Assembly (NCBI GenBank): GCA_011526365.1 | Contig: WTIO01000065.1 | Coordinates: forward strand, 1-64,000 | Direction: 5' to 3' | Source: Flavobacteriales bacterium | GTDB taxonomy: Bacteria > Bacteroidota > Bacteroidia > Flavobacteriales > Flavobacteriaceae | DNA length: 64,000 nucleotides | In this document: positions 17,908-26,043 of the stretch, piece after piece | Numbering within the stretch: position 1 is the stretch's first letter | How the letters are laid out: every line of letters starts with the position of its first letter | Notes under the pieces: model-generated | What the model saw: the letters and a program-made list of their open reading frames with translations, nothing else | Told to the model about the DNA's origin: nothing | The model's database searches: none | Position numbers and translations under genes: made by a program

Positions 17908-18638
17908 CGGTTATTTCGAAATTGAGTTCTCTTCCAATACCACATCATTACTAGCCCTGTTAATGCCCCTCCAACGTGGGCAAAGTGCGCAATGGGCCCC
18001 ACAGAGTATTTTGTAAATCCAAAAAATACATCGGCTAAAATGAGTAAAGGCACCAAAAATTTCGCCCGTATGGGAATGGGAGGAAACAAGAGCATCAGTT
18101 GTGCATTGGGAAACAACATGGCAAAGCCCACCAAAACCCCATATAAAGCCCCAGAGGCACCCACTAAAACAGCATTAAATGATGCATAACTGGATTGAAG
18201 GGTTTCTGTGGCGATCTGATCCGCAATATACTGGGGCAGTTCACCAAAATTAAAAAGCTGGCGTACATCAGTGGCATCACCACCCAAACGCAGTACTTCG
18301 CTGGCAACAGCTTCTACCTGAAAATAATACAGTAGCATTTGTAAGGCAGCAGCACCAAGTCCTGTAGAAATGTAAAAGAAAATAAATTTATTGCGGCCCC
18401 ACATTTGTTCGAGCGGGGTACCAAACATCCATAAACCAAACATATTAAAGAAAATATGCATGATATCGCCATGCATAAACATATGGGTAAGGATTTGCCA
18501 CGCGCTAAATTTTGGGTTTTCTATGTAGTGTAATCCAAACCAATCGTACACTTGTTCCCCTAGCGTAAGCGTCGCTAAGAAAAAAATTCCATTGATGATT
18601 AGCAAGTGTTTTACGGTATCTGAAATGTTCCGCATCAA
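17898..18638 (-). CDS. Rhomboid-family intramembrane serine protease
   Basis: This 246-residue protein is a six-TM rhomboid core. It shows the N-terminal HMFMHGDIMHIFFNM loop 1 signature, the catalytic Ser in LVGASGALYG and the catalytic His in IAHFAHVGGALTG. It is the first of two tandem rhomboid genes and overlaps mutL by four bases. Divergence between the two copies suggests different substrates rather than a recent duplication. Confidence 0.93.
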   Translation of the reverse strand: MMRNISDTVKHLLIINGIFFLATLTLGEQVYDWFGLHYIENPKFSAWQILTHMFMHGDIMHIFFNMFGLWMFGTPLEQMWGRNKFIFFYISTGLGAAALQMLLYYFQVEAVASEVLRLGGDATDVRQLFNFGELPQYIADQIATETLQSSYASFNAVLVGASGALYGVLVGFAMLFPNAQLMLLFPPIPIRAKFLVPLLILADVFFGFTKYSVGPIAHFAHVGGALTGLVMMWYWKRTQFRNNRWN

Positions 18639-20413
18639 TTAAATTTTAAATCGAGTTCTTGTTGGTTTAAAGTAATAAAAATCTGTTGATTGAAGGGAGA
18701 CAGTGTGCTTTCTTTACAAGAAAATAAATCGTCCACCAGGGCTTGTTGTTCCTGTATGCTTAACACCGTTCCACTTTTAATACTAGACACCCGAGCAAGG
18801 GTTTTTGCCATACGATCCGAAGGACTAAAACTGGCGTGTTCTGCTTCGGGGGCTCCCAGCTCGAAGATGGCTTCAAAAATACTTCTCACTTCGGTTTGTT
18901 CGCAAAGCACAGGAATGCCTTTCACCTCTACGGCCAAGTCGGTGACCGTCACATCGAAGCCCATGGTTTTCAGTATGGGTTCATAAGTATCGTACACTGC
19001 CTTTTGCTCTGGTGTTAATTCCATTTGTAGGTGGAATAACAACTGCTGTGAACTGGACTGTTGTGTGGCGGTACATTCCAAAAAGCGTTCATACAATACC
19101 CGTTGATGCGCTCGCTGTTGATGAACAATCAACAAGGCCGAACGGGTGGAACTCACTATAAATTTTTGCATCAATTGAAACACCTTAGGAGCTGCTTGTG
19201 CAGGCATATTCAGGGGTACCTGCACCGCGTCGTCGGGGAGTGAAGTAGCTTCCACTGCACTGTACAGGGACTCCCATTGTGGCGCTGCGGTAGTTTTTTT
19301 TCCCTCTCGAAACGGATTAAAAGAAGCATCAACTTCTATGGAAGGCATTTTTGCTGGCTGCTTGTGCGTGTCGTAGGAGACGTCTAAACTAGTATCGCGA
19401 TCAAAATCCAATACAGGGGCAATTTGAAACATGCCTAAAGCGTGTTTTACCGTGGATTTCACCACAGCATAAATACTTTGTTCATCTTCAAACTTCACTT
19501 CTGTTTTGGTGGGATGAATATTAATATCAATCGCTTGGGGATCCACTTCTAAGTAAATAAAATATCCCGGATGATAGTCGGCTTGTAAAAGCCCTTCAAA
19601 GGCTCCTAGTAATGCATGGTGTAAATAGGGGCTTTTAACAAAACGATTATTGACAAAGAAATACTGCTGTCCTCGTGTTTTTTTAGCAAAGGCCGGCTTA
19701 ATAATAAACCCCCCCACTTTTACAATGGATGTTTCTTCTTTAATGGGCACCAGCTTTTCGGCAGCCTTAGCCCCCAGTATACCCACAATGCGTTTTTGAA
19801 GTGGGCCCTTAGGGAGGTGAAAAACCTCGTCCCCATTGTGTGTCATCTTGAATTCTACCTCTGGATGGGCAAGGGCAACACGATGAAACTCATCGAAAAT
19901 ATGGCGCAGTTCAACGGTGTTGGATTTTAAAAAATTTCGACGCGCGGGAATGTTAAAAAATAAGTTTTTGATGGTGAAGGTGGTTCCTACTGGTGAAGTA
20001 ACCACGTTTTGCCGCATCACCTTACTCCCTTCAATAATGAGTTGGGAAGCCAATTCATCTTCGGCAGTTCGACTAATAGCATCCACATGCGCAATGGCTG
20101 CAATGGAGGCCAAGGCTTCCCCGCGAAATCCTTTGGAAGACAGTTGAAACAAATCTTCAGCTTTTCGAATTTTAGAGGTGGCGTGCCGTTCAAAAGCCAA
20201 GCGCAGATCGGTTGTGAGCATCCCGGTCCCGTTGTCTATTACCTGAATGAGTGTTTTTCCTGCTTCTTTGATATGCAATTGAATATGCGTGGCTTGGGCA
20301 TCAATGGCATTTTCAAGCAACTCCTTCACCACTGAGGCAGGGCGTTGAATCACCTCTCCGGCAGCAATTTGATTCGCAACGTGGTCGGGTAAAAGTTGGA
20401 TTTTATTCGTCAT
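18635..20413 (-). CDS. mutL: DNA mismatch repair protein MutL
   Basis: This 592-residue protein has an intact GHKL ATPase N-terminus: ELLENAIDAQ (motif I), DNGTGM (motif II), FRGEALASIAAIAHV (motif III) and an IHPTKTEVKFEDE motif near 310. A low-conservation linker precedes the dimerisation domain (about 410-592). The metal-binding DQHA(X)2E(X)4E motif of endonucleolytic MutL appears here as HQQRAHQRVLYE (431-442), with Asp, His and first Glu replaced. The late CPHGRP motif is SPFNQQ (572-577). It couples MutS mismatch recognition to strand removal. It overlaps the upstream small gene by one base and the downstream rhomboid by four. Confidence 0.96.
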   Translation of the reverse strand: MTNKIQLLPDHVANQIAAGEVIQRPASVVKELLENAIDAQATHIQLHIKEAGKTLIQVIDNGTGMLTTDLRLAFERHATSKIRKAEDLFQLSSKGFRGEALASIAAIAHVDAISRTAEDELASQLIIEGSKVMRQNVVTSPVGTTFTIKNLFFNIPARRNFLKSNTVELRHIFDEFHRVALAHPEVEFKMTHNGDEVFHLPKGPLQKRIVGILGAKAAEKLVPIKEETSIVKVGGFIIKPAFAKKTRGQQYFFVNNRFVKSPYLHHALLGAFEGLLQADYHPGYFIYLEVDPQAIDINIHPTKTEVKFEDEQSIYAVVKSTVKHALGMFQIAPVLDFDRDTSLDVSYDTHKQPAKMPSIEVDASFNPFREGKKTTAAPQWESLYSAVEATSLPDDAVQVPLNMPAQAAPKVFQLMQKFIVSSTRSALLIVHQQRAHQRVLYERFLECTATQQSSSQQLLFHLQMELTPEQKAVYDTYEPILKTMGFDVTVTDLAVEVKGIPVLCEQTEVRSIFEAIFELGAPEAEHASFSPSDRMAKTLARVSSIKSGTVLSIQEQQALVDDLFSCKESTLSPFNQQIFITLNQQELDLKFN

Positions 20414-20709
20414 TAAAAGGGGGTACTAAAAAGACTTAAATCAAAATCAATGATATACAAGAAAAGGAGCACCAGTAGCAGTATAATAATCAATAAGGTG
20501 GGAGACATCCCGCGGTTCCCACGGTGACGCATTTTTTCACGGGCCTCTTGCCACTGTTGGCCAAAGTCATTGCTGTTGTAGGTGTCTCGGTATTTAGCAA
20601 ACTTAGAATCAAAGTCATAAGGATTACCTACATCCTTTCCTTTGTAGTAGCGAGGAGTATAGTTATACCTTCTGTTTTTACGTAACTTTAATGGGTTGCC
20701 CTTAAACAT
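20413..20709 (-). CDS. Small basic membrane-anchored protein, function unknown
   Basis: This 98-residue protein has a strongly basic, Tyr-rich N-terminal half (KLRKNRRYNYTPRYYKGK near residue 6) and one C-terminal TM helix (about 71-90) ending near the carboxyl end. Homologues beside ribH are sometimes labelled riboflavin synthase subunit beta, which the sequence does not support. A perfect -7 box (TACATTTG on the minus strand) sits 13 bases upstream of its ATG, so it can begin a transcript with mutL. I do not recognise a function. Confidence 0.8.
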   Translation of the reverse strand: MFKGNPLKLRKNRRYNYTPRYYKGKDVGNPYDFDSKFAKYRDTYNSNDFGQQWQEAREKMRHRGNRGMSPTLLIIILLLVLLFLYIIDFDLSLFSTPF

Positions 20710-20722
20710 AAGCTTGCTTTCT

Positions 20723-20730
20723 CAAATGTA
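20723..20730 (-). promoter_or_regulatory. -7 box upstream of the small membrane protein-mutL unit
   Basis: On the minus strand this reads TACATTTG, matching TAnnTTTG, 13 bases before the ATG at 20709. A secondary promoter here would uncouple mutL from ribH. Confidence 0.45.
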
Positions 20731-20766
20731 AAATTTTTCACCTAAACTACCGCGGGGAATGCGAGC

Positions 20767-21258
20767 TTATTTCCGCGTGTTTTGGGCTCGAAGTTTCGCC
20801 ATTTTTAAGGCGGCTACCGCAGCTTCTGTTCCTTTGTTGCCCAACGCTCCTCCACTGCGGTCTTTAGCCTGTTGCAGGGTATTATCGGTTAGAACACAAA
20901 AAATTACAGGTACAGTTCCTGCTAAATTGAGTTGTTGGATCCCTTGGGTAACCCCTTCACACACAAAATCGAAATGACGGGTTTCGCCCTGAATAACACT
21001 TCCAATGGCAATTACAGCATCCACGTTGCGTTGCTGCGCCAATTTAGCTCCATAGACTAATTCAAAACTTCCGGGTACGTCTAAACGATGGATGGAGTTA
21101 GCAGCAACACCGTGGCGTAGCAAGGTTTCTTTTGCACCTTCAAATAAATTTTCAGTAATGGCACTATTCCATTCAGAAACTACTAGTGCAAAGGTACGCC
21201 CTTTGCCAGTGGGTACATTTTCGCCCTGATCGAAATACGGATGCTGGGCTGTAGCCAT
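20767..21258 (-). CDS. ribH: 6,7-dimethyl-8-ribityllumazine synthase
   Basis: This 163-residue enzyme shows [48 protein letters not shown] (with the catalytic His) and [15 protein letters not shown], all hallmark segments of lumazine synthase. It condenses 5-amino-6-ribitylamino-uracil with 3,4-dihydroxy-2-butanone 4-phosphate, the penultimate riboflavin step, and assembles into a 60-mer or pentamer. It begins two bases after the TPR gene, so the two are co-transcribed. No other rib gene is in the window. Confidence 0.97.
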   Translation of the reverse strand: MATAQHPYFDQGENVPTGKGRTFALVVSEWNSAITENLFEGAKETLLRHGVAANSIHRLDVPGSFELVYGAKLAQQRNVDAVIAIGSVIQGETRHFDFVCEGVTQGIQQLNLAGTVPVIFCVLTDNTLQQAKDRSGGALGNKGTEAAVAALKMAKLRAQNTRK

Positions 21259-21260
21259 AG

Positions 21261-22025
21261 CTATTGCAATTGTTCTAAGCGACCAATTTGTACATCTACA
21301 AGCTGGGCTTCTTTAGAGGTAGGAAATTCCTCCTTGATGCGCTTAAAGTATTCTAACGCCTGTGTCGTTTTTCCCAACTCCACTCCTATCATAGCCGCCT
21401 TAAAGAGGTATTTTGGAGTGCTAAATTTATTTTCGTTAGTTTTAAAAGCACGTTGGTAGTACTCATAGGCTTCTTGTGGCTGTCCGATTTGGGCAAAAGC
21501 ATCACCAATGGCCCCTTTAGCAAGCGCATTGAGCAATACATCATCGGCATCAAAATTATCGAGATAAGCAATTGCGTTTTGGTAGTCACCTACGTTTAAG
21601 TAGGCCATTCCAGCACTGTAGGTAGCTAATTTTGCTGCTGGTGTTCCCTGGTAGTTTTCTATAATGTCCAGAAAACCATACTTCCCTTCACCGCCATTTA
21701 GCGCACGCATGTAGAGGGAATCTCCATTGGTACTGTTTACCGCAAGATCAAAATAATACTGGGCTTGGTTCAATTCAGAAATGGCTTCCTGCGCTTTGGG
21801 CGCAACAACAAAACTCTGATACCCCAAGTAAGAAAGTACCAGCAATGCCCCACCACCAATCACACCAATGATAAAGTTTTGGTATTTGGAAATAAATTCT
21901 TCTGCTTTATTGGCTCCGGTATCGAGACTGTCAAACACCTCTGCCGTAGTACTGTGCGTTTCTTGGGCGGTTTGTTGTGGTTGCGTTACCGACTTTTTTT
22001 GGCCGCGTTTTTTATAAGTTGCCAT
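21261..22025 (-). CDS. Membrane-anchored tetratricopeptide repeat protein (YfgM/BamD-like)
   Basis: This 254-residue protein has a basic N-terminus, a single TM helix (about 51-70) and a long helical C-terminal region with TPR units such as [18 protein letters not shown] and [20 protein letters not shown]. Topology suggests a type II anchor with the repeats in the periplasm, as in YfgM. It would scaffold protein contacts, perhaps in envelope assembly; no partner is evident. It is the first gene of the minus-strand operon; a TAATTTTG -7 box lies 18 bases upstream. Confidence 0.85.
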   Translation of the reverse strand: MATYKKRGQKKSVTQPQQTAQETHSTTAEVFDSLDTGANKAEEFISKYQNFIIGVIGGGALLVLSYLGYQSFVVAPKAQEAISELNQAQYYFDLAVNSTNGDSLYMRALNGGEGKYGFLDIIENYQGTPAAKLATYSAGMAYLNVGDYQNAIAYLDNFDADDVLLNALAKGAIGDAFAQIGQPQEAYEYYQRAFKTNENKFSTPKYLFKAAMIGVELGKTTQALEYFKRIKEEFPTSKEAQLVDVQIGRLEQLQ

Positions 22026-22043
22026 TGCTAAATTTTAAGTTGT

Positions 22044-22051
22044 CAAAATTA
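22044..22051 (-). promoter_or_regulatory. -7 box of the TPR-ribH operon
   Basis: On the minus strand this reads TAATTTTG, a perfect match to the Bacteroidota TAnnTTTG -7 element, 18 bases before the TPR-gene ATG. No correctly spaced TTG -33 element is visible. Confidence 0.45.
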
Positions 22052-22154
22052 GACTTTTTATCACAAAAAAAAAACTGTATTTACAAGCGATCAATATCTC
22101 CTGCCCTGTTAATATTAAACCCGTGAAAAATAGGTAATCCTTTCAATCGAATTG

Positions 22155-22162
22155 TATATTTG
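22155..22162 (+). promoter_or_regulatory. -7 box of recF
   Basis: TATATTTG matches TAnnTTTG and ends only five bases before the recF ATG at 22168, implying a leaderless or nearly leaderless mRNA. Confidence 0.5.
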
Positions 22163-22167
22163 CTTGC

Positions 22168-23259
22168 ATGCAACTAAGAGATTTAAGTTTAACCAATTAC
22201 AAGAACCATGCTGCTTTAAAACTGCAGTTTGAAGCGCAAATCAATTGCTTCATTGGGAACAATGGAATAGGGAAAACCAACGTCCTAGATGCTATCTATC
22301 ACCTGTGCCTGGGGAAAAGTTACTTTAACCCCGTTAGCACGCAAAATGTGCGTTTTGACACAGACTTTTTTATTTTAGAAGGGGTGTTCCAAAAAAATGA
22401 TCGAGAGGAGAAGATCAATTGTGCCTACAAAAAAGGGCAAAAAAAAATACTAAAGCGCAACGGAAAAGTTTACGAACGCATCGCAGCGCATGTCGGTTTA
22501 ATCCCGCTAGTGATAATTTCTCCTGCCGATCGGGATTTGATTTTGGCGGGCAGCAGTGTACGACGAAAATTTATGGATGGTGTAATCGGACAATCCGATT
22601 CAGGTTTTTTAAGTCAGCTTTTAGACTATCAGAAAGTCATCTCCCAACGCAACGCATTGTTAAAGTATTTTGTGCAAAATCGCACTTTTAATGCAGCCAC
22701 GTTAGAAGCCTACAATCAACAACTGGTGCAATTGGGAACCCCACTACTGGACAAGCGCCAAGCCTTTTTAGACACTTTTGTACCGCTGGTCCAAAACCGC
22801 TATGCACAAATTAGTCAGCAGGAAGAAACCATTGCCATCCACTATCACAACAGTTTGGGGGATTCCAACTTTTTAACGGCATTGGAAGCAGCATTGCCCA
22901 AAGACCGTTCCTACCAATTTACTACCCTTGGCCCCCACAAGGACGATTTAGAGTTTCAATTGAATGGCAAACCCCTAAAAACCTTCGGGAGTCAGGGGCA
23001 GCAAAAGTCGTTTTTAATTGCGTTAAAGCTTGCGCAATTCGATTACCTGCGAGAAGTACACGGCATTGCGCCATTAGTACTTTTAGATGATATTTTTGAC
23101 AAACTGGACCAGCATCGTGTAACAGAAATTGTGAAGCTCCTACAACAAGGAGATTTTGGCCAATTGTTTATTACCGATACCCACGAGGACAGAACCTTAC
23201 AAGCGCTTAATGCAACAGATAGTGATTATGAAATTTTTAACCTTAACACCCTTCTTTAA
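22168..23259 (+). CDS. recF: DNA replication and repair protein RecF
   Basis: This 363-residue SMC-like ATPase has N-terminal LRDLSLTNYKNH, Walker A GNNGIGKT (30-37), FMDGVIGQ near 137 and the signature plus Walker B region FGSQGQQKSFLIALKLAQ and PLVLLDDIFDKLD. It loads RecA at single-strand gaps with RecO and RecR. It is transcribed away from the ribH operon. Its last 32 bases overlap the start of the lipoprotein gene. Confidence 0.97.
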   Translation: MQLRDLSLTNYKNHAALKLQFEAQINCFIGNNGIGKTNVLDAIYHLCLGKSYFNPVSTQNVRFDTDFFILEGVFQKNDREEKINCAYKKGQKKILKRNGKVYERIAAHVGLIPLVIISPADRDLILAGSSVRRKFMDGVIGQSDSGFLSQLLDYQKVISQRNALLKYFVQNRTFNAATLEAYNQQLVQLGTPLLDKRQAFLDTFVPLVQNRYAQISQQEETIAIHYHNSLGDSNFLTALEAALPKDRSYQFTTLGPHKDDLEFQLNGKPLKTFGSQGQQKSFLIALKLAQFDYLREVHGIAPLVLLDDIFDKLDQHRVTEIVKLLQQGDFGQLFITDTHEDRTLQALNATDSDYEIFNLNTLL

Positions 23260-23680
23260 CTCCTTGCGACACAGTGTACTTTTCGTTGTCATTGGGGCCC
23301 TACTTTTTACTGGCTGTCAAAAGGAATTGCCTAACATCCAATGGTTAGAAGGCTACTGGAGCGTTACCCACGTTACCCATGGAAGTGAAACTTTTACCCC
23401 TAAGGCCACCACAGTACTTTGGGATTACTATGCCCTGGAGGGAACCCAAGGTTTTCGAAAAAAAGTAATGCCACAAGCCGGAGCCATAAAACGTACCTCC
23501 GATGATTTAAGTCCATTTTTTTTAACGGTGGAGGAAAATCATTATGTTATAAATTTCACAACCCGTTGGGATCAATGGCAGGAAAAAATTATTATGCTAT
23601 CGCCAACGGCATTGGTTGTTGAACACCAAGAAAAGCAATACCACTACAAAAAAGTACAAAACCCTAGCCATGTCCAATAA
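23228..23680 (+). CDS. Small lipoprotein, lipocalin-like
   Basis: The protein has 150 residues from ATG 23228. From this start the N-terminus is a lipoprotein signal with lipobox LFTGC (Cys30); a more upstream start would lie deeper in recF with no signal. The mature part begins with WLEGYWSVTHV, carrying a GxW-type lipocalin motif, and continues with alternating beta segments, consistent with a small calycin barrel. Function is unknown. It sits between recF and a DciA-like gene, overlapping both (32 and 11 bases), so the three are one transcript. Confidence 0.78.
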   Translation: MKFLTLTPFFNSLRHSVLFVVIGALLFTGCQKELPNIQWLEGYWSVTHVTHGSETFTPKATTVLWDYYALEGTQGFRKKVMPQAGAIKRTSDDLSPFFLTVEENHYVINFTTRWDQWQEKIIMLSPTALVVEHQEKQYHYKKVQNPSHVQ

Positions 23681-23972
23681 ACCTGAAAAAGAGCGACTTC
23701 AAAAAATTGATGAAATCCTTGCTGATTTCCGCAATTCTAAAGCCCTTCAAAAGGGGTTTAAGAAGTTGGAAGTAGCAGCAGTATGGAAGCAGGTGATGGG
23801 CGCTAATGTAGCAGCACTAACAGAACAGGTTAGCTTAGAGGGCGATGTGCTTCGCGTCAAATTTCAAAGCAGCCTACTCCGCGAGGAATTGCGCTTTGGT
23901 ACAGCTAAAATTGTAAGCGAAATGAACGCCACCCTAGGGGCAGCAGTAGTACGAGAAATCCGTTGGGGTTAA
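23670..23972 (+). CDS. DUF721 protein, DciA-like helicase loader candidate
   Basis: This 100-residue protein starts at ATG 23670. It has the DUF721 pattern: a helical N-terminus, [35 protein letters not shown] and a C-terminal strand VREIRWG. DUF721 includes DciA, the ancestral loader or partner of the replicative helicase DnaB in bacteria without DnaC or DnaI. recF linkage fits, since recF and dciA are neighbours in other phyla. It overlaps the upstream lipoprotein by 11 bases and the convergent ndk by 4. Confidence 0.85.
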   Translation: MSNKPEKERLQKIDEILADFRNSKALQKGFKKLEVAAVWKQVMGANVAALTEQVSLEGDVLRVKFQSSLLREELRFGTAKIVSEMNATLGAAVVREIRWG

Positions 23973-24388
23973 AAAATTTCGCGACCCGAAAAATGAAAGG
24001 CAGCTTCAATAGCGGCATTTTCATCACTGTCGGAGCCATGAACAGCATTCTCTCCAACAGAACTCGCGTATAATTTTCTAATAGTGCCCTCAGCAGCTTC
24101 TTCTGGATTGGTAGCACCAATAAGCGTGCGAAATTCTGCAACAGCATTTTCTTTTTCAAGCACCGCAGCAACAATGGGTCCACGTGTCATAAATTCTACC
24201 AACTCCCCAAAAAACGGACGCTCTTTGTGAACTGCGTAAAAAGCCTCTGCATCCCGCTGGCTCAATTGGGTAAATTTCATGGCTTTGATGGTAAAACCTG
24301 CTGCGTTTATTTTTTCTAATATCGCGCCAATATGCCCGTTTTCAACTGCGTCGGGCTTAATCATTGTAAAGGTTCTGTTTGTGTGCAT
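23969..24388 (-). CDS. ndk: Nucleoside diphosphate kinase
   Basis: The protein has 139 residues from ATG 24388 ([18 protein letters not shown]), the conserved Ndk N-terminus; a longer reading would cover the -7 box. The active-site phosphohistidine lies in [13 protein letters not shown]. The enzyme transfers the gamma-phosphate between NTPs and NDPs and balances nucleotide pools. Its stop overlaps the convergent DUF721 stop by four bases (TTAA). Confidence 0.97.
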   Translation of the reverse strand: MHTNRTFTMIKPDAVENGHIGAILEKINAAGFTIKAMKFTQLSQRDAEAFYAVHKERPFFGELVEFMTRGPIVAAVLEKENAVAEFRTLIGATNPEEAAEGTIRKLYASSVGENAVHGSDSDENAAIEAAFHFSGREIF

Positions 24389-24403
24389 TTTATTTTTTTT
24401 GCG

Positions 24404-24411
24404 CAAATGTA
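24404..24411 (-). promoter_or_regulatory. -7 box of ndk
   Basis: On the minus strand this reads TACATTTG, a TAnnTTTG match 15 bases before the ndk ATG. No well-spaced -33 TTG is visible. Confidence 0.45.
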
Positions 24412-24450
24412 AACATTTCAAACTGGGATTTGTAAAAAACTACAGAAAGG

Positions 24451-24479
24451 TTGTGGAACAGTTTAGATTATTATCTTTG
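24451..24479 (+). promoter_or_regulatory. Promoter of the nrnA-like/gldI operon
   Basis: TTG at 24451-24453 and TATCTTTG at 24472-24479 are separated by 18 bases, a full match to the Bacteroidota TTG-N17-20-TAnnTTTG promoter. The ATG follows 11 bases later. Confidence 0.65.
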
Positions 24480-24490
24480 ATAAAAATTCT

Positions 24491-25504
24491 ATGACGACCC
24501 GCCTACTTGCACAATTCCAAGATCTACTGGCAACACCTAAGAAATGTGTGGTGATTCCCCACAAAAACCCCGACGGCGATGCTTTGGGCAGTTGCTTGGC
24601 TTGGGCAAACTTTTTATCTGCCAAAGGGCACGAAGTTGCAGTAGTTTCTCCTAATGAATACCCCGCATTTTTAAATTGGCTGCCCGGTCAAGAGGCAATA
24701 GTAAAATACAGCGTATCCCCAGACCGCGCTTTACAACACATTGCTGAAGCAGGGGTTATTTTTACGCTCGACTTTAACGACCTTAAGCGCATAGACGGTT
24801 TAGAGGCTCCTGTGGCAGCAGCATCAGCACCAAAGGTGATGATCGATCATCATGAAAATCCTGTGGACTATGCCACCATTACCTACTCCCAACCTGAAAT
24901 TGGTTCTACTTGTGAGTTGGTGTACACCCTTATTGAAGCCCTTGACGCAACCGTTTTAAACAAAGACATGGCTGCGTGTTTGTATACGGGAATTATGACC
25001 GATACGGGTTCTTTTCGCTACCCTGCTACATCATCCAATACCCACACCATAGTGGCGGCACTTTTGGCACAAGGCATTACACACGAAAAAATCCACCAAA
25101 ACATCTACGATACTTTTAGTGCAGGACGATTGCGTCTTTTGGGTATCGCATTAGAAAATTTAAAGCAACACCCTAGCCTACCCGCTGTGTATATTACCCT
25201 ATCCCAGCAAGAATTGGATGCTTGTGATTTCCAGAAAGGCGATACCGAGGGCTTTGTGAATTATGGGCTTCGCATGGAGGGCATACAAATGGCTGTAATG
25301 ATGACCGAAAACAAAGAAGAAAATTGCATCCGTATGTCGTTTCGATCCAAAGGAGCTTTTCCAGTTCATGATTTTGCCCGAACACATTTCAACGGAGGGG
25401 GGCATCACAACGCGGCCGGAGGGGTATCTTTTTTATCCCTCGAAGAAACGGTTGCAACCTTGTGCAACAAACTCAACGATTGGAACACCCACTTTGAAAA
25501 ATGA
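24491..25504 (+). CDS. DHH-family phosphoesterase (NrnA-like nanoRNase/pAp phosphatase)
   Basis: This 337-residue protein has the DHH domain motifs HKNPDGDALGS (24-34), FTLDFND, and VMIDHHENP. The C-terminal DHHA1 domain ends in HFNGGGHHNAAGG. This is the layout of NrnA-type bifunctional oligoribonuclease and 3'-phosphoadenosine 5'-phosphate phosphatase; Mn-dependent degradation of 2-5-nt RNAs is the expected role. No Orn homologue is in the window. It overlaps gldI by four bases. Confidence 0.9.
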   Translation: MTTRLLAQFQDLLATPKKCVVIPHKNPDGDALGSCLAWANFLSAKGHEVAVVSPNEYPAFLNWLPGQEAIVKYSVSPDRALQHIAEAGVIFTLDFNDLKRIDGLEAPVAAASAPKVMIDHHENPVDYATITYSQPEIGSTCELVYTLIEALDATVLNKDMAACLYTGIMTDTGSFRYPATSSNTHTIVAALLAQGITHEKIHQNIYDTFSAGRLRLLGIALENLKQHPSLPAVYITLSQQELDACDFQKGDTEGFVNYGLRMEGIQMAVMMTENKEENCIRMSFRSKGAFPVHDFARTHFNGGGHHNAAGGVSFLSLEETVATLCNKLNDWNTHFEK

Positions 25505-26037
25505 AAAAAGTAGCCGCCCTCTGTTGTGGTCTTTTGTGGCTGGGCTGTGCCAGCCCAGAAGCGCGCCGTCCCCTTAATACCCCTAAAGACACTTTTTTAA
25601 AAAACTCTGCCAATCACAATAAAATGCGTTTTGCTCAGGAACAAAAACAGTTTAAAATTGTAGCTAACAACACTCCCGAACTCGAATTTACCGTTAGTGA
25701 AAAGGGCTTTTGGTATGCGCTGTTAGAAGAAACGGCAACAGCAACCACTTCTCCAAAGGTAGGCGATCAGGTTACTATCAACTACCAAATCGAAAGCCTC
25801 AATGGCAGCCTTATTTACGATGAGGCTACTTTAGGTGAGGTAGAATTTTTAGTGGACAAGGAAGACGTTATTCCTGCACTTCGTGAGGGTGTAAAAGTTT
25901 TAAAACCAGGGCAAAAAGGCCTGTTTTTGTTTCCGTCCTTTATGTGTTTTGGCGTACAAGGAGATTTTGAAAAAATCGGAAGTCGTCAATCCCTGCGATT
26001 TATCATTACCTTAGTAGCAATAAAATCAGAAAAATAA
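25501..26037 (+). CDS. gldI: Gliding motility-associated peptidyl-prolyl isomerase lipoprotein GldI
   Basis: This 178-residue protein has a lipoprotein signal ending LLWLGC (Cys16). The mature part is an FKBP-type domain (about 70-178): GDQVTINYQIESLNG, LVDKEDVIPALREGVKVLKPGQ and LFLFPSFMCFGVQGD. GldI is a Bacteroidota FKBP lipoprotein needed for gliding motility, probably by helping fold type IX secretion or gliding proteins in the periplasm. It overlaps the DHH gene by ATGA and is six bases ahead of a second prolyl isomerase gene. Confidence 0.9.
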   Translation: MKKVAALCCGLLWLGCASPEARRPLNTPKDTFLKNSANHNKMRFAQEQKQFKIVANNTPELEFTVSEKGFWYALLEETATATTSPKVGDQVTINYQIESLNGSLIYDEATLGEVEFLVDKEDVIPALREGVKVLKPGQKGLFLFPSFMCFGVQGDFEKIGSRQSLRFIITLVAIKSEK

Positions 26038-26043
26038 GAACCC

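Noticed and set aside
20413..20709. Riboflavin synthase subunit beta
   Set aside because: No lumazine-synthase feature is present; the true ribH is at 20767-21258.
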